Shown here: positions 47,001 to 57,581 of the stretch, piece by piece
Layout: every line of letters begins with the position of its first letter
Position numbering within the stretch: position 1 is the first letter of the stretch
Source of the DNA: Sweltsa coloradensis
Taxonomy: Eukaryota; Arthropoda; Insecta; Plecoptera; Chloroperlidae
Length of the DNA: 64,000 nucleotides
NCBI GenBank assembly: GCA_024449915.1
Contig: JAMZAV010000098.1
Span: 62,001-126,000, forward strand
Direction: 5' to 3'
Made by a program: the position numbers and the translations under genes
The notes under the pieces: generated by a model
The model's database searches: none
What the model saw: only the letters and a program-made list of their open reading frames with translations
Told to the model about the DNA's origin: nothing

Positions 47001-47216
47001 CCTGCATGATACTTGATGCTAATAATAAGTTCCATGTTGGTAGGGCCTATATATGCCATTTAGAGCACGCTTATCACATTTGGGGAATTTCAAAAAAAAT
47101 ATTATAATTGCGAGTGTATCGCATACAGCTGAAAATAATAACACCGCTTTACACCGAAATCTAGTATTTTTAAAACGAATTTTGGAAAAAAATAAAACCG
47201 CTTTCACGGGGCTCTA
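44090..47216 (+). mobile_element. 3.1-kb hAT transposon, near full length
   Basis: TAGAGCCCCGT at the left is mirrored by ACGGGGCTCTA at the right, and CTGATAAG is repeated exactly at 44082-44089 and 47217-47224. Subterminal repeats of CGCGAAAT/CGCGATCGCG type lie at 44106-44290. It carries a broken transposase gene on the + strand. It sits in the SBNO intron between exons 3 and 4, in the same orientation as the gene. Confidence 0.9.
44925..46621 (+). pseudogene. hAT-family transposase, frame-broken
   Basis: The pieces in order are: a BED-type zinc-finger remnant (CKYCDCRLQHERRDTLQKHV, with AHHCKKK) at 44925-45284; a DETTDKGGN block, like the first catalytic Asp region of hAT enzymes, at 45296-45532; VVSDSARYM and a CWAHKIN block at about 45515-45640 in changing frames; LTRWNSW at about 45795; and the C-terminal dimerisation block (NNVDAERSISRYSLIVNDRR) at 46346-46621. 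This order is that of an intact hAT transposase, but stops or frameshifts occur near 45284, 45500, 45620, 45720 and 46282. They could be true decay or base-calling errors. It is not expected to be active as written. Confidence 0.8.
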
Positions 47217-47490
47217 CTGATAAGATAACAAGCTTGCAACAAGGAAAGAAGTGAAGCGAGGCAGGAGTTTTGTTTTGCACAGCCTTAACACATACCGATA
47301 GCTACCTACTTCATCCAATTTGTTATGTGTGAGGATGAAGTTTGGGCCCTTACTGATAGTAGACAAAAGGCAAATAAAATATCCAACCAATGTAGATGAT
47401 ATTGATACCATGTGCCCAGGACCATGTTTAGGTAGTGAGCCTCCCTAGTCAATAAAATGTTACCCCCCCCCCCCCAAAAAAAAAAAAAAA

Positions 47491-47512
47491 TAATAATAAT
47501 AATAATAATAAT
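47491..47512. repeat. (TAA)n microsatellite after poly-C/poly-A
   Basis: A TAA run of about seven units follows C and A homopolymers that begin near 47463. Confidence 0.8.
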
Positions 47513-47649
47513 ACAGTTTAGGTATGCCTAACAGTTTTTACTTTTAATTTTCTGTGCAACACCGAAACGATAACTGGATCCTTTGCACCTTTTTTCAACC
47601 AAGTTGTCTGTCTCATCGTAATCTAGGACCTATTCCTCTTAGCACCACA

Positions 47650-47870
47650 AACACTATCTTCTCAAATGCCCACATGTGGCCTATGATGCCATCATGCTTG
47701 ATCTAGTCAACCAGTAGAGACGAGCCTCCCTTTCCTCCCTCTTTATGCCGTTGGGCATTGCTTCACGCTCATTTGCCAGACTGGCACAAGTATATAGATG
47801 TCGTCTGTCATGTTCACCGTTTCCGCACAATCTGCAGGTACTGGTTTCAAACACCTATTTACGAACCCCT
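47650..47870 (-). pseudogene. LINE 3' fragment, second copy of the 10680 family
   Basis: About 200 bp match 10692-10870 closely (CTCAAATGCCCACATGTGGC, CAGTAGAGACGAGCCTCCC, GCACAATCTGCAGGTACTGG). On the minus strand it encodes the Cys-rich knuckle region of the same ORF2. The remainder is absent, as for a 5'-truncated copy. Confidence 0.7.
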
Positions 47871-48566
47871 AGGAAAACTAGTGCGATGTCTGGGGTAAAG
47901 ACCAATCAATGGTAGAGCTGCACAAAGTCTTATCGCCAAAGGCAAATATTTTGCAAATATGCCGCTTAGAAAAGCTCTAAAACACGATTAGAAATTTAAA
48001 TTACATAATTACATACAGATAGTGCTATCTATTTTCTTGCAAAAAGTATTTTATTTTGTACTTTTCAGTAGTTCTTTGAAAAAATTTAAGCTACGTACAT
48101 AGTCTTCAGTATCTTTGGCAAAATGCCGCCTCCCTAAACTTTGCCGCCCTAGGCAGCCGCCTAGGTTGCCGAAACCTAAATATGGGACTTCATGTGCCTA
48201 AAGCAGGCCTATGAATTTTAAACTCGGTCTTCATTTTCAAATTGACTTATGTAGGCCTAAGTTTTGTTTAATTTCAATCAATGCTTGATACTTATTTGCA
48301 AATAACACTAGGAATGTTTTTTTTGATGTTGTAGATTTCCCTTGCAGCTAGATTTTTCTTTGGTATGTTGAAAATATTTCTTTATTAAACCATTCTCTCT
48401 TTACCATAACATGTTTTAAATGATCAAATACATTTTATTTTTATTGCAATATTGACCGAGTACGGTAGTTCTGATAATATATTTTATATTTATCCGTGAG
48501 AAACTTAATAGCCTACGGGTTCACCATCTAATATGCTTGTGAGATGAAATTAGGATATATGCCTAG

Positions 48567-50014
48567 TAGGGCTGTGCGATCCTAGAATTTTTAAGTCGAG
48601 CCGAGCCGAGCTTTTGAAAAAGCTTGATTTTCGAGCCGAGTCGAGCTTTGTCAAAAAAAAAGTTTAAAAAATTAAAAAATTAAAAAAAATAAATGGTTAG
48701 GCTACATATTTTCTAGGGATGTCATCGGGTACCTGGTTCTAGAAATTACCCGGAGCCGATAAGATCAGTGTATTTTTCGCGACCGTTTTTAGGCTAATTC
48801 ACGGGTTTATTATTTTACGCGCTACGTCGATGCGATCTTTCCCGCGGAGCCTGCCCGCTGCCTGCAGAGTCGATAAAGAAGACTCGGGGAAACTTCTTTG
48901 TCGACTCTGCTAAAGAGTAACTCGAGTTGACAACAGAGCGCGTTGTAAGCCAACACGTGACACCTGCGCGAACTGCGTGCGCGTTCGGTCGATCCAACAA
49001 ACTCAACTCACAGCTGACGAAGAACAAAGATGCTCGGTGTGGAACTAGTTGGAAGAAGAATTATTGCGATGTGATGTGCGAGCCTAGAATTTTTAAGTCG
49101 AGCCGAGCCGAGTTTTTGAAAAAAAGCTTGATTTTCGAGCCGAGCCGAGTCGAGCTTTGTCAAAAAAAAAGTTTAAAAAATTAAAAAAAAAATAAAAATG
49201 GTTAGGCTACATATTTTCTAGGGATGTCATCGGGTATCCGGTTCTAGAAATTACCCGGAGCCGATAAGATCAGTGTATTTTTCGCGACCGTTTTTAGGCT
49301 AATTCACGGGTTTATTATTTTACGCGCTACGTCGATGCGATCTTTCCCGCGGAGCCTGCCCGCTGCCTGCAGAGTCGATAAAGAAGACTCGGGGAAACTT
49401 CTTTGTCGACTCTGCTAAAGAGTAACTCGAGTTGACAACAGAGCGCGTTGTAAGCCAACACGTGACACCTGCGCGAACTGCGTGCGCGTTCGGTCGATCC
49501 AACCAACTCAACTCACAGCTGACGAAGAACAAAGATGCTCGGTGTGGAACTAGTTGGAAGAAGAATTATTGCGATGTGATCATGTTTCTACGATCACGAC
49601 GCATTGGATTGTTATTCCTTGGCTTATCTCCTTTCTTTCCTAGGCTTATTTTGCGATGAAAGCTTCAGCGCGGGCGATAGTGTGATAGGTTTTCCCACAT
49701 GAGAGAGACACGTTTGCATTCTAGGCCTAGGCCTATCGCATTCTACTGCGTCGACCGTCGAGTCGACTGTTGATCGCTGGCTCAGGCTGCCGCATTCTTC
49801 CGCGAAAGTCTTTGTTGACAAGACTGTCTGTTGAGTGTTGATGAAAATGAGCGCGTGTACTGCGTGTTTTTGTAGGCTCGGCTCGAATAAATTGAGCATA
49901 AAGCCAAGCTCGGCTCGGCTCGAATAAATCGAGCCTAAAATCAAGCTCGGCTCGGCGCGAGCTCAAAACTGAAGCTCGAAAAAGCTCGAGAAATCGAGTA
50001 CTCGCACAGCCCTA
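48567..50014. mobile_element. hAT-type element with ATGCCTAG target duplication
   Basis: TAGGGCTGTGCGA at the left is mirrored by TCGCACAGCCCTA at the right, and ATGCCTAG is repeated exactly at 48559-48566 and 50015-50022. Subterminal regions are crowded with GAGCCGAGC/GCTCGGCTC motifs on both strands. The interior includes a GC-rich block (GATCTTTCCCGCGGAGCC) that also occurs, inverted and diverged, at about 58040-58418. There is no transposase; the short frames are fragmentary. Confidence 0.85.
48574..49577. repeat. 502-bp tandem duplication inside the hAT-type element
   Basis: Two nearly identical units (48574-49075 and 49076-49577) both begin GTGCGANCCTAGAATTTTTA and end TTATTGCGATGTGAT. 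They differ by very few bases and small A-run lengths, so the duplication is recent or an assembly repeat error. Confidence 0.85.
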
Positions 50015-50022
50015 ATGCCTAG

Positions 50023-51971
50023 TACTACTAATGAATGACTAATGCGCTTTTTTAATGTTGTCTTGTTTAGACCCTAGACGTAGACGTAAGCCTTAAGTGT
50101 CGACGTTTTCTCTGTGTATTTTCTATTATATTATGTAGATCATTTTATTTTTATTGATTTCAATTTTTATGCATAGAGATGCACTAGTATTTGTAGTATA
50201 CTGCTGCACTTTTCAAATAAGCTATTTTAAAAACGGCATGCTACTTAAACTAGGTCTATAAGACCCTTAGGGATTACAAGTTTTTTAACATCCATGGAGG
50301 GAAATAATAATCAGCTAATCTGGTAAGCCAGGGAGGGGTTTGTACACATTCTTTCTGGTACCTACTATATTAAACGTAGGTCTATGACTGCTATGTTACG
50401 TGCAAATTGAAGACGTAGGTCCTATATCTACAGGTAATGACTCAATGAGAAATGGTGATATAAAAACCCAAATTTGGTTTCGCCTCCCAGCAAATGCGGC
50501 GCCCCGGGATTCTTTAAAATTCTTGGGAGTGTTTTTGGAGCATTTCAACGAGTTTTAGGCACTCTAAAATATCAATTTTGTTCCAAGAAAAGTGCCTATT
50601 TTATCCTCTTCCGAATTGCTTCCACTCATATTTAATTCTTGATCTTACTCAAGGACACGTAAAACTTAGTATAGGCCTATACAACAAAAAGCACTAAGTT
50701 GCGGTGCATAGTTTTTACAACGGTAATGCTTTAATTTAATTGCGTTGTACTACAAAATTAGAGTAGCGTCAATTTAACGCTACAGTTACCTGTTTGTAGT
50801 AGCTAGTTACTTTCTACTGTACTTCATTTTCAAAAGTAGTGTGCTATTGTCCTCACTACTAAAAACAGTAATGCAACAACATTGGCACTAACACTGCCAG
50901 TGCAGCAATGTTTTGGGTAACAGCTAGTGATGACATCGGGTTCGTTAAGTTCAACCCTGTTTGTCCACTTTTGAAAGGTCTATTTTTTAGGGGTATTTAA
51001 CCGCTAAACTCAAAAAATATATTTCATTCAGGCTAACTAGTAATGAATTTAGCAATTAACAGAAAAATTATTGGGGCCCACCATGACCTCCAAAATTGTC
51101 AAACAGAATTTTTCGAGCTAGGTCCCATCCTTTAAAAAACTAAAAATCTCCATAAGAAATAACAGGGACGATCTTTTTGCCCGTGCCCTTTGGGGAGGAT
51201 TTGCAAAAAAATTTTGGGCCCAAATTATTGGACGTACCGACAGCCTTTCTGTAAATTCCTTTTTTTGTTTGTATTTGGGCAAGAGTTTGGTCAAAATATG
51301 CTGATTACCAAGTTGGGGTGATTTGGAATGCATATTTTTCGTGTTGAGGGTATATTGGGCACATTTCAGACAGTTATAAGGGGCATTTTAGATTGGTACT
51401 ATGTTCAAGTATCTATGTGGACCAAAAAAGAAGCAGGTTAAAGCCGATTTAAGAAATTTCCCAAAACACCAATTTTCGCTAATTTCTGGATCAAAAAAAT
51501 TCAAAAATTCTTGTTAAATCTCAGTTACAAGATATAATTTTTTAAACGGTCGTTTTAGTGTAGTATTGTGCTATAGATCACGTGGTAAAAAATATTTTTT
51601 AAGGTTTTAAGCCCCTTTAACTTAATATGTTGCCTAGATGCTTAATTTCTTTACGCTTAGTAGGCTACCCTAACACCGGTCAAAGTGGTTTAAAAGTCTA
51701 ACATTTTTGCAATCATAACCAAAATTGTACGTAAACAGGGTGATGGCAAAACTGTAACAATAATAAATAAAAAATGAAAAATATATAGGAATTTGAACTA
51801 TGTGTAATATTTTGCTAGCGTAATGCTTAATTCTTCACAAAATTGCATTTTAAAAAAGCACTTGGCATATTAATGTAGTCCTAATAGGCCTTAGAGGTTA
51901 TGTTATAAAAGTGTGGTTTATTTTTTTTGTTAATCTAGGCTACATCTAAATAGTGTTTTAATATATTTCAG
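50023..51971. other. SBNO intron sequence before exon 4
   Basis: I recognise no gene or bounded element. GATGACATCGGGTTCG near 50932 resembles a TIR-like string seen at 48718 and 58390, but no partner is present. Confidence 0.4.
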
Positions 51972-52277
51972 CAATAGAAATGGGTGGGATGGGGGGAATG
52001 AACATGGCCGGCCTTAATCCGTTGATGAACCCGTTCCTAATTGGCCAGAACGGTGGAATGTTGCTCAATCACCTGCTGATGAGTCAGGGGGGTATGGGCC
52101 ACATGAACCAGGGTTTCCCGGGCGGCCCGATGTCGGGTAAAACACTCCAGCAGATGTGGAAGTACGACGACTCGAAGATGAATGCGATGGCCAACAATCG
52201 AGGAGAAGAGGACGACGACAATGACGACGAGGAAATGGGCGTGGCGGAGACCTACGCGGACTACATGCCTTCGAAAT
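51972..52277 (+). CDS. SBNO: Strawberry notch (SBNO) exon 4
   Basis: The acceptor TATATTTCAG ends at 51971 and the donor AAAT|GTGAGT follows 52277; phase 1 in and phase 1 out. It encodes a second Met/Gly/Asn-rich tract (MGGMGGMNMAGLNPLMNPFL) and then an acidic run leading to EEMGVAETYADYMPSK. This last block is the conserved junction (MG-AETYA-YMP-K) just before the helicase-like core in SBNO proteins, which fixes the identity. Confidence 0.9.
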
Positions 52278-52747
52278 GTGAGTTGGTTTTAATTTTAAGG
52301 CAATCAATATACCAAATTCAGGTTGGCAGTGCTCGATTTTTTTAAGTGCCTTGTGCCTTATTTTATTTAACTTTTTTAAAAGTGACAACCCAATCATTAC
52401 ATGCTAAAACTGTCTCGATACCTACACTAGAAAAAAGAAAAAAAAATACAAGAAAACTTGGGTAACTCAGGGCAACTTAGCATTCAGTAGTCCTACATTG
52501 GATTCAAAAGTTTGTCAAATAAAATTATGTAATTGAATTCAATATTAATACTTTTCACTTGCCGTTCAACCTATGAAGTAGGTAGGGCTATTAGCCTATA
52601 TTTGAAATTAAAATGTAGGACTATATTATGCCTTTTACTCTTATACAACCACCATCTAATTAAAATGAACTATAAAAATAATGTATCACAAGTTCACAAC
52701 CCCTAGTGATTGCTGTTATCTTAAAAGTTCCTCTGTCTCCCTCGCAG

Positions 52748-52975
52748 TGAAACTGGGTAAGAAGCATCCTGACCCAGTGGTGGAGACTGCCTCGCTCTCT
52801 AGCGTCGCGCCCACCGACGTGTGGTACAAACTGTCGCTGCCGGAGGAGACCATCGAGTCCGGCTCGTTGTCCGCGCTCCAGCTCGAGGCCGTGACCTACG
52901 CCTCGCAGCAGCACGAACACTTCCTGCCTGACGGATCACGGGCCGGCTTCCTCATCGGCGACGGAGCGGGAGTAG
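52748..52975 (+). CDS. SBNO: Strawberry notch (SBNO) exon 5, start of the helicase-like core
   Basis: The acceptor CTCCCTCGCAG ends at 52747 and the donor GTAG|GTGAGT follows 52975; phase 1 in and phase 1 out. It encodes [52 protein letters not shown] and [12 protein letters not shown], which is the start of the Walker A loop completed by GKGRT in the next exon. These blocks are nearly invariant in SBNO1/2 and fly Sno. A LINE lies in the following intron. Confidence 0.95.
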
Positions 52976-53059
52976 GTGAGTTGAGCCGTACACTTGACAA
53001 AGAATTAAACATTCAAGATGGATTTTTTGTTCTTGTTGCTCTTTTTCTGCTGCCAAAAA

Positions 53060-54984
53060 TATAGGATTTTTATTTTTTATTTTGATTTTGGACTAAAGAA
53101 AATGAAGAAAAGTACAAAAAGTATAAATATGAAGCTAAAAAAATAGTAATGGAAGAAAAGAAAAATACAATGGAAATATTTGCAGACAAATATTTGATAC
53201 AAATAAGAAATTGTTGTATGGACTAATGAGAAGCAAAAGAAAAACAGAAGAAATCACAAGATACCTGACCAACAACAATGAATCTCTTATTACTGACCCA
53301 GAAGAAGTGAAAAACATGTGGAAGAAATATTTCAAAAACCTACTTAATATGCCTAGGTTACCTGATACTAACCATATAACCAAACTCAGGAAGGGGACCT
53401 AACAATAGAAATCTTTCAGAACACAATGAGGAAGAAATAGAAGAAATAATAGGAAATGAAATATCAAGACGGGAAGTAGTTGAAGCAGTAAAAGCCATGA
53501 AAATGGTAAAGCTTCGGGAGAGGATGAATAGTTGTGGAGATGATCAAGGCTGCAGGGGATGCAGGCATAGATTGGATGTGGAGAGTGACCAGTGCAGCTT
53601 GGAAAGAAAAGAAGGTACCAGATGACTGGGGGAAAGGAATTATAGTGCCAACATTTAAGAAAGGGGACAGGAAGAAGTGTAAAAATTATAGAGGAATAAC
53701 GCTGATGAGCCAGTGTGCAAAGATATACGAGAAAATACTAGATCGAAGACTACGACAACAAGTAGAGCCAAGTTTGAGAGAGGAACAATATGGGTTTAGA
53801 GCTGGCCGCTCAACCATAGATCTCATATTTGCGCTCAGACAAATAATGGAAAAAAAGTGGGAAAAGGGAGAAGAAATGTTCATGGTATTCTTGGATGTAG
53901 AAAAAGCATATGACAGTGTCCCAGAGCAAAAGCTTGGGAATGCTTAAAAGATGCAGAAGTAGAACAGAGTCTAATAACAAGAATTCAAAGCACATATGTC
54001 ACAACAAAGAGCTGTGTTCAAACACCATTTGGTAGAACTACTTGGTTTGAAATAAACGGTGGGCTACGGCAAGGTAGTGTGATGTCACCTACATTATTTA
54101 CCGTTGTTATGGATAACATACTGCGTAAAGTTGAACCCACAGAAAGTGAAACATCTAAAACTATGATATTTGCAGATGATATAGTGAGATGGGGAGATAC
54201 CATTGAAGAAGTACAGAAGAGCGTAGATAGATGGAATGAGGAAACACTGAAGTTTAACATGAAAATAAGCATTGAAAAGAGTGAAACATTAATAGTAACG
54301 AAGAAAAGTAAACAAAATCAAAAAGAAGATAATACTACGGGGTGAAGAGCTGGACATTGCAGAAGCATTTAAATACCTCGGAAGTATACTAACAAAGGAC
54401 GCAAAAATAGATGCTGAAATATCAAGGAGAATTATATTAGCAGACAAATTTTACCAAAGTGTACGTAAACTATTATGGAAAGAAGAAATATCATCCAGGT
54501 GCAAGATGTTATTGTACAAAATGTATTTCCTCCCAATAATATCATATGCATCCGTGACATGGACAATAGGAGGAAAGGAAGACAGCAGATTACAAGCAGC
54601 AGAGATGAAATTTTTAAGAAGTTCTGTAGCCTTAACAAAAATAGACAAGGTACGGAGCAAAACAATAAGAAACAAACTAGGAGTGGAAAGTTTACGAAAT
54701 AAAATAGGAAAAGAAAGACTCAGGTGGTATGGACATGTAAGAAGAATGAAGCAAGACAGAATCCCAAGACGAGAATTTGAACGTACATGTGGGGGAGTGC
54801 GAAGAGTTGGCCGGCCAAGAGATAGATGGCGGGACCAAATAACGCGAAGCGTCGAAGAAAGAGGGAAAACATGGGATAGGGTTAATGGCCTGGCTAGCAA
54901 ACACTGACAAGTCAACAGCCCGAGAAATTGGTGATACGTCACCCCCCGACCTGACTTATGTTGGAACCGGGTGTTTGATTATTA
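53060..54984 (+). pseudogene. Non-LTR retrotransposon (LINE) in SBNO intron, decayed
   Basis: Plus-strand pieces in several frames form an ORF2 reverse transcriptase: NYRGITLMSQCAKIYEKIL and QYGFRAGRSTIDLIFALRQI (53534-53947); the catalytic FLDVEKAYDSV near 53890; GLRQGSVMSP near 54065; the second catalytic box FADDI near 54168; and the C-terminal KERLRWYGHVRRMKQDRIPR with GRPRDRWRDQI (54506-54907). At least four frame breaks separate them. It ends GTGTTTGATTATTATTATT, a short microsatellite tail. The endonuclease domain is not seen, so it is 5'-truncated. The clade is not resolved. Confidence 0.8.
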
Positions 54985-55312
54985 TTATTTTGATTTGAAC
55001 GTACATGTGGGGGAGTACGAAGAGTTGGCCGCCCAAGAGATAGATGGCGGGACCAAATAACGCGAAGCGTCGAAGAAAGAGGGAAAACATGGGATAGGGT
55101 TAATGAAGAAAGACTCTGGAGGACAGGAAGAAGTGGAGAGAATTATTAGAAATGCCGGTTATGGAAGAAAACGAGGAAGAAGATGAGGGGTGCTGAGCCT
55201 GGCTAGCAAGCACTAGAAGATAGCCCGAGAAACTGGTGACTCGTCAGTCGTCACCCCCCGACCCGACGAATGTTGGAAAAGGGTGTTTGATATATATATA
55301 TATATATATATA
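54985..55312 (+). mobile_element. Second LINE 3' end, tandem to the first
   Basis: The last 300 bp of the LINE are repeated with small differences (ACGTACATGTGGGGGAGTAC through GGGTGTTTGAT), ending in a (TA)n run at about 55289-55312 instead of (ATT)n. This is a separate 5'-truncated insertion or a tandem duplication of the tail. Confidence 0.75.
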
Positions 55313-55539
55313 ATTTTGTAGGCTTTTCATAAAAAATCTATAATTGTTGAATTAAATACGTTCAATATTGACCCGCTAGTTGAAAAGCAGCTGAATTAAA
55401 CAATTTATCCAACCCATTGTTGGTCTTGAAAGTTAAAACTAATCTGATGCTGTGACAGATAGAAGTAGGTAGCCTGATCTATACTCCGCAAGTTGTAACT
55501 TGAAAGTCATAGCTAACGTCTTTGGTATCATCATTCATC

Positions 55540-55790
55540 ATCATCTTCTTCTGTCACGTCCAACTCCGCATTGGGTAAGCATTGACGATGGCCTCTTCAT
55601 CTTTTTCTCTCCTGTCACCACTCTACCCTTTCCACCACATTCTAATCTCCTCCCTGATGCACAATTCTTCCCTCACTTGGTCCTGTGAACGTTGTCTTGG
55701 TCTGCCTCTTTGCCCTGCTACCCGAAACTGATTGCTCCCACGAGCTACTTGTTACATCGTATGGTTAGAATCAAGCCACTCTCTCTCTGC
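55540..55790 (-). pseudogene. Possible LINE C-terminal remnant
   Basis: Minus-strand translation of about 55640-55740 reads RVAGQRGRPRQRSQDQVREE, which fits the Arg-rich GRPR-R-DQV tail of several LINE ORF2 proteins. It is short and broken by stops, so the assignment is tentative. Confidence 0.35.
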
Positions 55791-55844
55791 CATAGAGTAG
55801 GTATAATAATATGTGTATTAAAGCTACATATTTATTTGTTCTAG

Positions 55845-56002
55845 GCAAAGGACGTACCATTGCTGGCATTATTTTCGAAAACTATGTAAAAGGCCGTAAG
55901 CGAGCCTTGTGGATTTCTGTATCTAACGACTTAAAATATGACACGGAGAGAGACTTGCGAGATATTGGTGCTGGCAAGATCGATGTTCACCCCCTTAATA
56001 AG
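55845..56002 (+). CDS. SBNO: Strawberry notch (SBNO) exon 6, Walker A completion
   Basis: The acceptor TTGTTCTAG ends at 55844 and the donor AATAAG|GTAAGG follows 56002; phase 1 in and phase 0 out. Joined to exon 5 it gives [16 protein letters not shown], an intact Walker A motif. Then come [20 protein letters not shown] and [15 protein letters not shown], diagnostic SBNO wording. The protein is a nuclear DExH-type ATPase-like regulator; fly Sno acts in Notch and EGFR signalling. Confidence 0.95.
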
Positions 56003-56039
56003 GTAAGGCCCATTCTAGAATTAAATAAATAAATCCGTA

Positions 56040-56460
56040 TTTAGAGTCTGCACACTTGGTCACATAACTGATGTTCAGTGGGAGACAGTAAACCAAAGAG
56101 ACCAAGCTAGCCCTGCAGGCCCCGACGCAATCAACGAGTACCTAAGCGATAACCAACCAAAGATCAATATTTTTTAATAGGAAACATAGCAATCAGTGGT
56201 ATGGACAGTGCGAACACCCGCGGATCAACGCCAGAATCATCAAGGCCGATTCAGAACAACTTTAAATTTATTATGTGCCTCGCTGCTAGGACGGCTCAAA
56301 AGTCACCGTTTAATCGTTTACATATACCTAAGACAAGAACTTATAGACTTAAGTCCAAATCAGAAGTTAAAAAACTTCTTACTTTAGCGGGAATCGAACC
56401 CTGGACCTTCTGCATTGGAAGCAGTTAGGCTAACCACAAGACCAACGAGCCACACTCTAC
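56040..56460 (-). mobile_element. Candidate tRNA-derived SINE
   Basis: On the minus strand a tRNA-like head begins near 56457 (GTGGCTCGTTGGTCTTGTGG). It contains a potential A box, a small anticodon-like hairpin (CTGC, 7-nt loop TTCCAAT, GCAG) and a B box GGTTCGATTCC near 56390. The acceptor stem does not pair, so this is not a functional tRNA gene. About 330 bp of unrelated body follow downstream. The pol III-type boxes support a SINE; body limits are guessed. Confidence 0.5.
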
Positions 56461-56658
56461 ACTAATATCAATTAATATAGAACCTCAAGCATGGTTGTCT
56501 GAAAGGCTGAGACAATTGACTATAGTTCAATAAGCTTTTCCTTATTAATTCATTCCGTTTCAATAATGTTTGTATAATGTTTAACAGTCTTGATTATGTC
56601 ATAGCCTTTCACCATCTGATATGCTAAATTTACCAATTTAATGTATTTCTCTTTCCAG

Positions 56659-56893
56659 TTTAAATATGCTAAAATTTCCTCTGCTGTCAATGGCAACGTC
56701 AAGAAAGGTGTTATATTCGCGACATACTCTGCTCTTATTGGGGAATCGTCACAGTCTGGCGGCAAATATAAGACCCGTCTGAAGCAACTCCTACAGTGGT
56801 GCGGAGAAGACTTTGACGGGCTGGTAGTCTTTGACGAATGTCATCGTGCCAAAAACTTGTGTCCGGTTGGGTCTTCCAAACCTACAAAGACTG
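56659..56893 (+). CDS. SBNO: Strawberry notch (SBNO) exon 7, DECH box; gene continues beyond the window
   Basis: The acceptor CTCTTTCCAG ends at 56658 and the donor GACTG|GTAAAT follows 56893; phase 0 in and phase 1 out. It encodes [50 protein letters not shown], and [20 protein letters not shown], which contains the Walker B DECH box. Exons 1-7 as proposed give about 473 residues. The rest of the helicase core and the C-terminal part are not found up to 64000, so they lie to the right. Confidence 0.95.
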
Positions 56894-57581
56894 GTAAATT
56901 ATAAATTAAATGTTGATTTATTATATGAATGCAAATACTTAAAATTAAGCATAAATGAATAAGTAGATGTAATTGAATGCTTAGATGCTGTGTATTGTTC
57001 ATCAATCATCACATGTATTGTACATGGTTTTGGAGCCACACTTAATAATAACTATCTTAACTCAGTTCCAACTATGTCGTGTTGAGTGGTGGTTTAATAA
57101 TTAGAATTAAAGAACATCTTGGTAAAATAAATAATTTTAAAACATATGTAGGCGTAAGTAGGTAACTACCTGACAGGGCTGCCGTTTTAACGGATTTTAT
57201 CCGTTTTTACGGATATTAAGGGTGCAAAACGGATAAACGGATTTTTAGTCTTATTTACGGATATTTTGTTAATTATGTTTTCTATGCTTATTTTCGTATA
57301 TTTGAATCTGCGCGGGCTAATTTCGATTGTAAACATTGAAGGCAGGGCGGTAATCGATTCGACTTTTGATAGGGGGCAGAGCATGGGCGGAGCCACCCAG
57401 ATGTAGTAGGAACTGCTTCCATTTAGAAACAGCCAATCACAATGCACCATGCACTGCACAGTTGCTTTTGGGGAGGATGCAAGTTAAATTGAACAGCCAA
57501 GAGCCTACAAAATTGTTTTCATTCGTTTTTGTTTATAAAGTTTGGATTATGTGATATTAAAAGTGAAAAATAGAATTAGTA

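Noticed and set aside
56386..56457. A tRNA gene on the minus strand
   Set aside because: The B box and a small anticodon-like arm are there, but the acceptor stem does not pair, so a tRNA-derived SINE is more likely.
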